A program made the position numbers and the translations under genes. The notes below the pieces were generated by a model. That model ran no database searches. It was not told where the DNA came from and was given only the letters and a program-made list of their open reading frames with translations. Below are positions 60,836-64,000 of a DNA stretch of 64,000 nt, in pieces. Location of the stretch: NCBI RefSeq assembly GCF_018614195.1, contig NZ_JAGGOT010000059.1:101086-165085 (forward strand), written 5' to 3'. This DNA is from Streptomyces sp. ISL-43. Lineage in GTDB: Bacteria > Actinomycetota > Actinomycetes > Streptomycetales > Streptomycetaceae. The first letter of the stretch is position 1, and every line of letters begins with the position of its first letter.

Positions 60836-61188
60836 GCACCGTTCAGCGAACGATCAGGCCATAAGGAACGACGTCTGAAGTCCTTGGCCTGGCTTGCGCC
60901 CGCGGCATTCTCCCCAGCCTTCTCGGCCGCCGAAGCGTGCTGGCGGGGACGGTACTGGCCGCGTGCGGCTGGCGGGCCGACTGGTCGCCGGGTATGAGGC
61001 CGTGGGCCTGGCCTTGAGCCTGTTCGGCGGGGCCGTGGTCCTGGCCGGTGCGTGGCACTGAGTCGGCAGCACAGGCATCAGGCACCCACAGGCAGGCTCC
61101 GCGACTCGTCACCCAGCGTGCGCAATCCACGGAAGTTCGGTGACTTAGAGGTCGCGCGGATAGGCAGCTGTGCCGGGTTCCTCCGTCA
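60836..61188. other. No supported gene
   Basis: Lies between the IS5-type fragment and the TetR gene end. Frames lack ribosome sites and recognisable sequence. Confidence 0.45.
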
Positions 61189-61893
61189 TCATGCCCCGGA
61201 CCCGGACCCGGTGGACGTCCATCCCCGCTGGTGGAGCTTCTCCAGGCCGTCCAGGAGGAGGTCCAGCGCGAACTCGAATTCGAACTGGTCGTCGCAGCTC
61301 CGGCCGACGGCCGACGCCGTGTCATGAGCGGCCCCCGCGGCCAGCTCGGCGATCCGCGGGTACTTGGCCGCCATGGCCGCGAGCGCCTCGGCCCCGCCGT
61401 TCGGGCCGGCGCTCCCCGAGTCGTCGAACAGCTCCTGGCTGAAGCCCAGGAGCCGGCTGCCCATGGCGTGCATCGCGTGATGGGTGAGGTCGACGGAGAA
61501 GCCGCCGTCCCGGAACGTCCCGATCATCGAATCCAGGTACTCCAGCACAGCCGGGGTCGGCCCGGTCCGTGACTCGATCACCTGCGAGGCCCAGCGGTGG
61601 CGCAGGAGCACCCGGCGGGCCGAGAGGACACGCCGACGGACCACGTCCTTCCAGTCGGAACCGCTCGCCGAGAGGTCGATCTGGGCGACGACCGTATCGG
61701 CCATGCCGTCCAGGAGCTGTTCCTTGTTGGGCACGTGCTTGTAGAGGGCCATCGGCACGACGCCCAGTTCCTGGGCGAGTCTGCGCATGCTGAGCGACTC
61801 GATGCCGCTGTCGTCCGCGAGGGCGACGCCCGCCCGCAGTACGCGCTCCTTGTTGAGCGGCGCCCGGCGCCCGGCCTCCGGCTGCTGTGCCAT
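61189..61893 (-). CDS. TetR family regulator (TetR_C_1 type)
   Basis: ATG 61893 follows GAGGAGAG. The 234-residue protein has the TetR HTH (LNKERVLRAGVALADDSGIE, LSMRRLAQELGVVPMALYKH, VPNKEQLLDGMADTVV) and a TetR_C_1-like C-terminal domain with HHAMHAMGSRLLGFSQELFD and DQFEFEFALDLLLDGLEKL. It is divergent from the DUF4386 gene with two operator-like palindromes between them, so it most likely represses that gene and itself. Confidence 0.93.
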   Translation of the reverse strand: MAQQPEAGRRAPLNKERVLRAGVALADDSGIESLSMRRLAQELGVVPMALYKHVPNKEQLLDGMADTVVAQIDLSASGSDWKDVVRRRVLSARRVLLRHRWASQVIESRTGPTPAVLEYLDSMIGTFRDGGFSVDLTHHAMHAMGSRLLGFSQELFDDSGSAGPNGGAEALAAMAAKYPRIAELAAGAAHDTASAVGRSCDDQFEFEFALDLLLDGLEKLHQRGWTSTGSGSGA

Positions 61894-61931
61894 CTCGTCT
61901 CTCCTCACGATCGGGCATCGGTCGGTACCCC

Positions 61932-61991
61932 TTGACGAGTGTACGCGGTACACCTACTGTGACCGCGAGCAAGGTGTACGGCGTACACCTT
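61932..61991 (+). promoter_or_regulatory. Promoter with two TetR operator palindromes
   Basis: GTGTAC-GCG-GTACAC (61939-61953) lies in the spacer between TTGACG (61932-61937) and TACTGT (61955-61960). A second site with arms AAGGTGTAC and GTACACCTT around GGC (61971-61991) follows. Both share the core GTGTAC-N3-GTACAC. Occupancy would block the promoter of the DUF4386 gene and sit next to the regulator's own start. Confidence 0.82.
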
Positions 61992-62011
61992 CCTGGTCGA
62001 AAGGACCGAAG

Positions 62012-62758
62012 ATGAGTTCAGACAGAAAGACCGCGGTGGCCGCGGGCGTGCTGTTCCTGGTGACCGAGATCGCCGCGATCGCGGGGCTGGCCCTCTACCG
62101 ACCCGTCCTGGACGGGGCAGCGGGAACCCTCGGCCCCGGCGACGCCACCTCGGCGTTCCTCGGGGCACTGTGCGAACTGACCCTCGTGGCCGCCGTCATC
62201 GGCACCGGAATCGTGCTGTTCCCCGTCCTCAGGAGGCAGCACGAGGGGATGGCGCTCGGGTACGCCTGCTTCCGCCTGCTGGAAGCCGCCGTCATCACCG
62301 TCGGCGTCCTCAGCGTCCTGACGCTCGTGACGCTGCGGCAGGAAGCGACCGGGGCCTCGGCCACTACGCACGCCACCGGTACCGCAGGCGCCGACCGGGC
62401 CCTCGTGGCCCTGCACGACTGGACGTTCCTGCTCGGGCCGAACGTAGCCTTGGGCCTGAACACGGTGCTGCTGGCGTACGTGATGTACCGCTCCCGGCTC
62501 GTGCCGCGGTTCATCGCCGTGCTGGGGCTGATCGGGGGCCCACTGATATGCGCCTCCGCGGTGGCCGTGATGTTCGGGGTCTACGAGCAGATCTCGGTCC
62601 CGGGCTCAGCCTTGGCCGTCCCGGTCTTCGCCTGGGAGGTGGCGCTGGCCGTCCGGCTCATCGCCAAGGGGTTCGAACCGGCCCGGGCCGGCACGACTGG
62701 CGCCCCGCAGGCAACTCCCGTCCCCGCTGAGGAGAACACGGGAGCCCTTCGAGCCTGA
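62012..62758 (+). CDS. DUF4386 membrane protein
   Basis: The ATG follows AAAGGA. The 248-residue protein has six hydrophobic helices (VAAGVLFLVTEIAAIAGLAL, AFLGALCELTLVAAVIGTGI, ALGYACFRLLEAAVITVGVL, WTFLLGPNVALGLNTVLLAY, FIAVLGLIGGPLICASAVAV, VPVFAWEVALAVRLIAKGF). It carries the DUF4386 hallmarks GYACFRLLEAA and LLGPNVALGLN followed by YRSRLVPRFIAVLGLIGGP. Role unknown. Its promoter carries two TetR-type operators, so it is probably induced by a small molecule sensed by the divergent regulator. Confidence 0.92.
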   Translation: MSSDRKTAVAAGVLFLVTEIAAIAGLALYRPVLDGAAGTLGPGDATSAFLGALCELTLVAAVIGTGIVLFPVLRRQHEGMALGYACFRLLEAAVITVGVLSVLTLVTLRQEATGASATTHATGTAGADRALVALHDWTFLLGPNVALGLNTVLLAYVMYRSRLVPRFIAVLGLIGGPLICASAVAVMFGVYEQISVPGSALAVPVFAWEVALAVRLIAKGFEPARAGTTGAPQATPVPAEENTGALRA

Positions 62759-62779
62759 TCTCCGCAAGCGCGCGGCTCG

Positions 62780-63266
62780 GCATGCGAGACGGGCACCGGT
62801 GGCGTGACCGGGCCGGATCCTACGCTGACGGCGTCCGGACCGGAGCCCCGAACGTGGTCCAAGTGGCCGACCGGTTCCACCTCTGGCAGAACCTCGGCAC
62901 CGCGGTCGAAGCCCAGAGACACGGCATCCGGGAGATCGCCAGGGAACTGCACATGGGCGGTAACACCGTCCAGGCCCTCCACGCGCACGTCCGCGGCTTC
63001 GCCGGGATCTTTCAGACCCGCTCCGGCCATCACCTCAAAGACTGGATCACCGCCACCCGCTCCGAGGACCTTCCCCGGCTGCACGCGTCCGCCACTGGTC
63101 TGGAGAAGGACTGGGACGCCGTCGTCCAGGGTCTGACCACTCGCTGGAACTCCGGCCCCGTGGAAGGCCGTGTCAACCACATCAAATGATCAAACGCTAG
63201 ATGTTCGGCCGCGCCAAACTCTCGCTCCTCCGCAAACGGGTACTTCTCACCGCCGCCCGCCAGTGA
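62780..63266 (+). mobile_element. ISL3-family transposase remnant
   Basis: The sequence reads RDRAGSYADGVRTGAPNVVQ, VADRFHLWQNLGTAVEAQRH, GIREIARELHMGGNTVQALH, SGHHLKDWITATRSEDLPRL and TRWNSGPVEGRVNHIK. This covers DDE-domain parts of ISL3 with a large internal deletion after AVEA. At HIK the frame is lost by a single-base change, and MFGRAKLSLLRKRVLLTAAR with the natural stop follows in another frame. The first catalytic Asp region is absent. It differs in sequence from the ISL3 remnant at 47.5 kb. Confidence 0.78.
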
Positions 63267-63374
63267 CCAGTGGTGGTCAGGAGGCAGCGACAGCACCGTT
63301 TGTTCACCCTCATGGAACAGCGTCTGACCGGTCTCCGAATGCCTTAAAGCCGAGCTGTCATGACTGTCGCAGTC

Positions 63375-63884
63375 TCACTTCAGATCGGTGCGAGGATCGA
63401 TGGCCCAGTGGTTGGTTCGCAAGACTCGGCCGGCGAAAGTCACGTCTTCCTCACCTAGGGACCTGAAGCCGAGGGACTGGCATATGCCATTTGACGGAGC
63501 ATTTGCTATCGCTGGAAACGCATGCACGACTCCCCACCGATCTTCTTCGCGGGCCAGTTCAAGCAACGTGCGGACGGCCAGCTTGCCGAGACCGTGTCCC
63601 TGAAACTCTGGCAGCACCATCCAGCCGATCTCGGTAAGCCGCTGCCCGTCAGCGTCGTGGGTCCAGAGGGTCACGCTTCCCGCCACCACTGCCGGTTCCA
63701 TCTCGTCGGGAATGATCATTTTGATCCACTGAGTGCCCTCTGCCGCACTTCGGACATCGCGCTCGACCTTCGCCGTCATCCCCTCAGGAGGAAGCGGGCC
63801 ACCGAGGTCAACCATCATGGCCGGGTCGCATCGCATCCGAACGTAGGCTTCGACATCGCCAAACCCAACATCACGCAAACGCAC
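63375..63884 (-). CDS. GNAT family N-acetyltransferase
   Basis: GTG 63884 has GGAGGG eight bases upstream. The 169-residue protein starts RLRDVGFGDVEAYVRMRCDP and shows the GNAT core: VVAGSVTLWTHDADGQRLTE, IGWMVLPEFQGHGLGKLAVR (motif A, acetyl-CoA loop QGHGLG), TLLELA, then PSNGICQSLGFRSLGEEDVT (motif B). The substrate is not predictable. It is the last gene on the right; 63885-64000 holds only its leader and no further gene. Confidence 0.9.
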   Translation of the reverse strand: MRLRDVGFGDVEAYVRMRCDPAMMVDLGGPLPPEGMTAKVERDVRSAAEGTQWIKMIIPDEMEPAVVAGSVTLWTHDADGQRLTEIGWMVLPEFQGHGLGKLAVRTLLELAREEDRWGVVHAFPAIANAPSNGICQSLGFRSLGEEDVTFAGRVLRTNHWAIDPRTDLK

Positions 63885-64000
63885 TTACTTACCCTCCTCC
63901 GACTTGCCTGGCATCGTCCCCACGATCACACGGCGGTCCCCAATGACGCTACGTCACCGAGGGCAGTCCCGTTGATCGTCCTCGCTGAGTAGGCCCGGAG

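Noticed and set aside
1..64000. Secondary-metabolite gene cluster
   Set aside because: No polyketide synthase, NRPS, terpene or RiPP genes are seen. The SnoaL-like and reductase genes are isolated.

Overview
The window is high-GC actinobacterial DNA with the style of a Streptomyces chromosome. Evidence: very GC-rich third codon positions, GTG starts with purine-rich ribosome binding sites, a LAXTG-type sorting signal, Streptomyces-type families (ALF repeats, delta-60 repeats, excalibur, DUF2690, SpoIIE/HATPase regulators) and several decayed IS elements. I saw no convincing rRNA, tRNA or CRISPR array. The density of pseudogenes and transposon remnants outside the sugar locus suggests an accessory region or chromosome arm; that is an inference.

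Left part (1-17.7 kb): a membrane-anchored NB-ARC ATPase cut by the window edge, a small glycogen-binding-domain protein, a DUF1062 protein, a TetR/RidA divergent pair with a palindromic operator, a Ser/Thr kinase gene broken into three pieces (one inverted), a large secreted delta-60/DUF11/RTX protein, an ALF-repeat sortase substrate, a secreted SGNH hydrolase with FG-GAP repeats, an IS110 remnant, a glycine-rich RTX protein and an NTF2-like protein.

Middle left (18-28 kb): a PBP4-type D,D-carboxypeptidase, a VWA protein next to a multi-domain SpoIIE/HATPase sensor phosphatase, a LysR regulator divergent from a glutamine-amidotransferase-like protein, a DUF2975/XRE pair behind a perfect palindrome, and a YcxB-like membrane protein.

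Core (28.4-47.1 kb): a coherent L-arabinose/arabinan locus. It has a LacI regulator, a YtfQ-YtfR-YtfT-YjfF type furanose importer, araB-araD-araA, an aldose 1-epimerase, two secreted GH43 enzymes (one with a ricin-type lectin domain, one with an AbfB domain that is frameshifted), and a divergently placed ChvE-MmsA-MmsB type importer. Four closely related 18-bp operators (ATTGTKARCGYTAACAAT-like) lie over sigma70-like promoters with one common architecture. They join the three operons into one probable regulon: secreted enzymes release arabinose, two importers take it up, GalM equilibrates anomers, AraA/AraB/AraD convert it to xylulose 5-phosphate, and LacI represses in its absence.

Right part (47-64 kb): a graveyard of mobile and broken genes (alpha/beta hydrolase, two ISL3 elements, an IS5-type element, plasmid/phage-like genes, SRPBCC, XRE-DUF2690, aldo/keto reductase, ADP-ribosylglycohydrolase) mixed with intact genes: an L,D-transpeptidase, a collagen-like secreted protein interrupted at an 8-base homopolymer, a polytopic membrane protein, a TetR/DUF4386 divergent pair with two operators, and a GNAT acetyltransferase.
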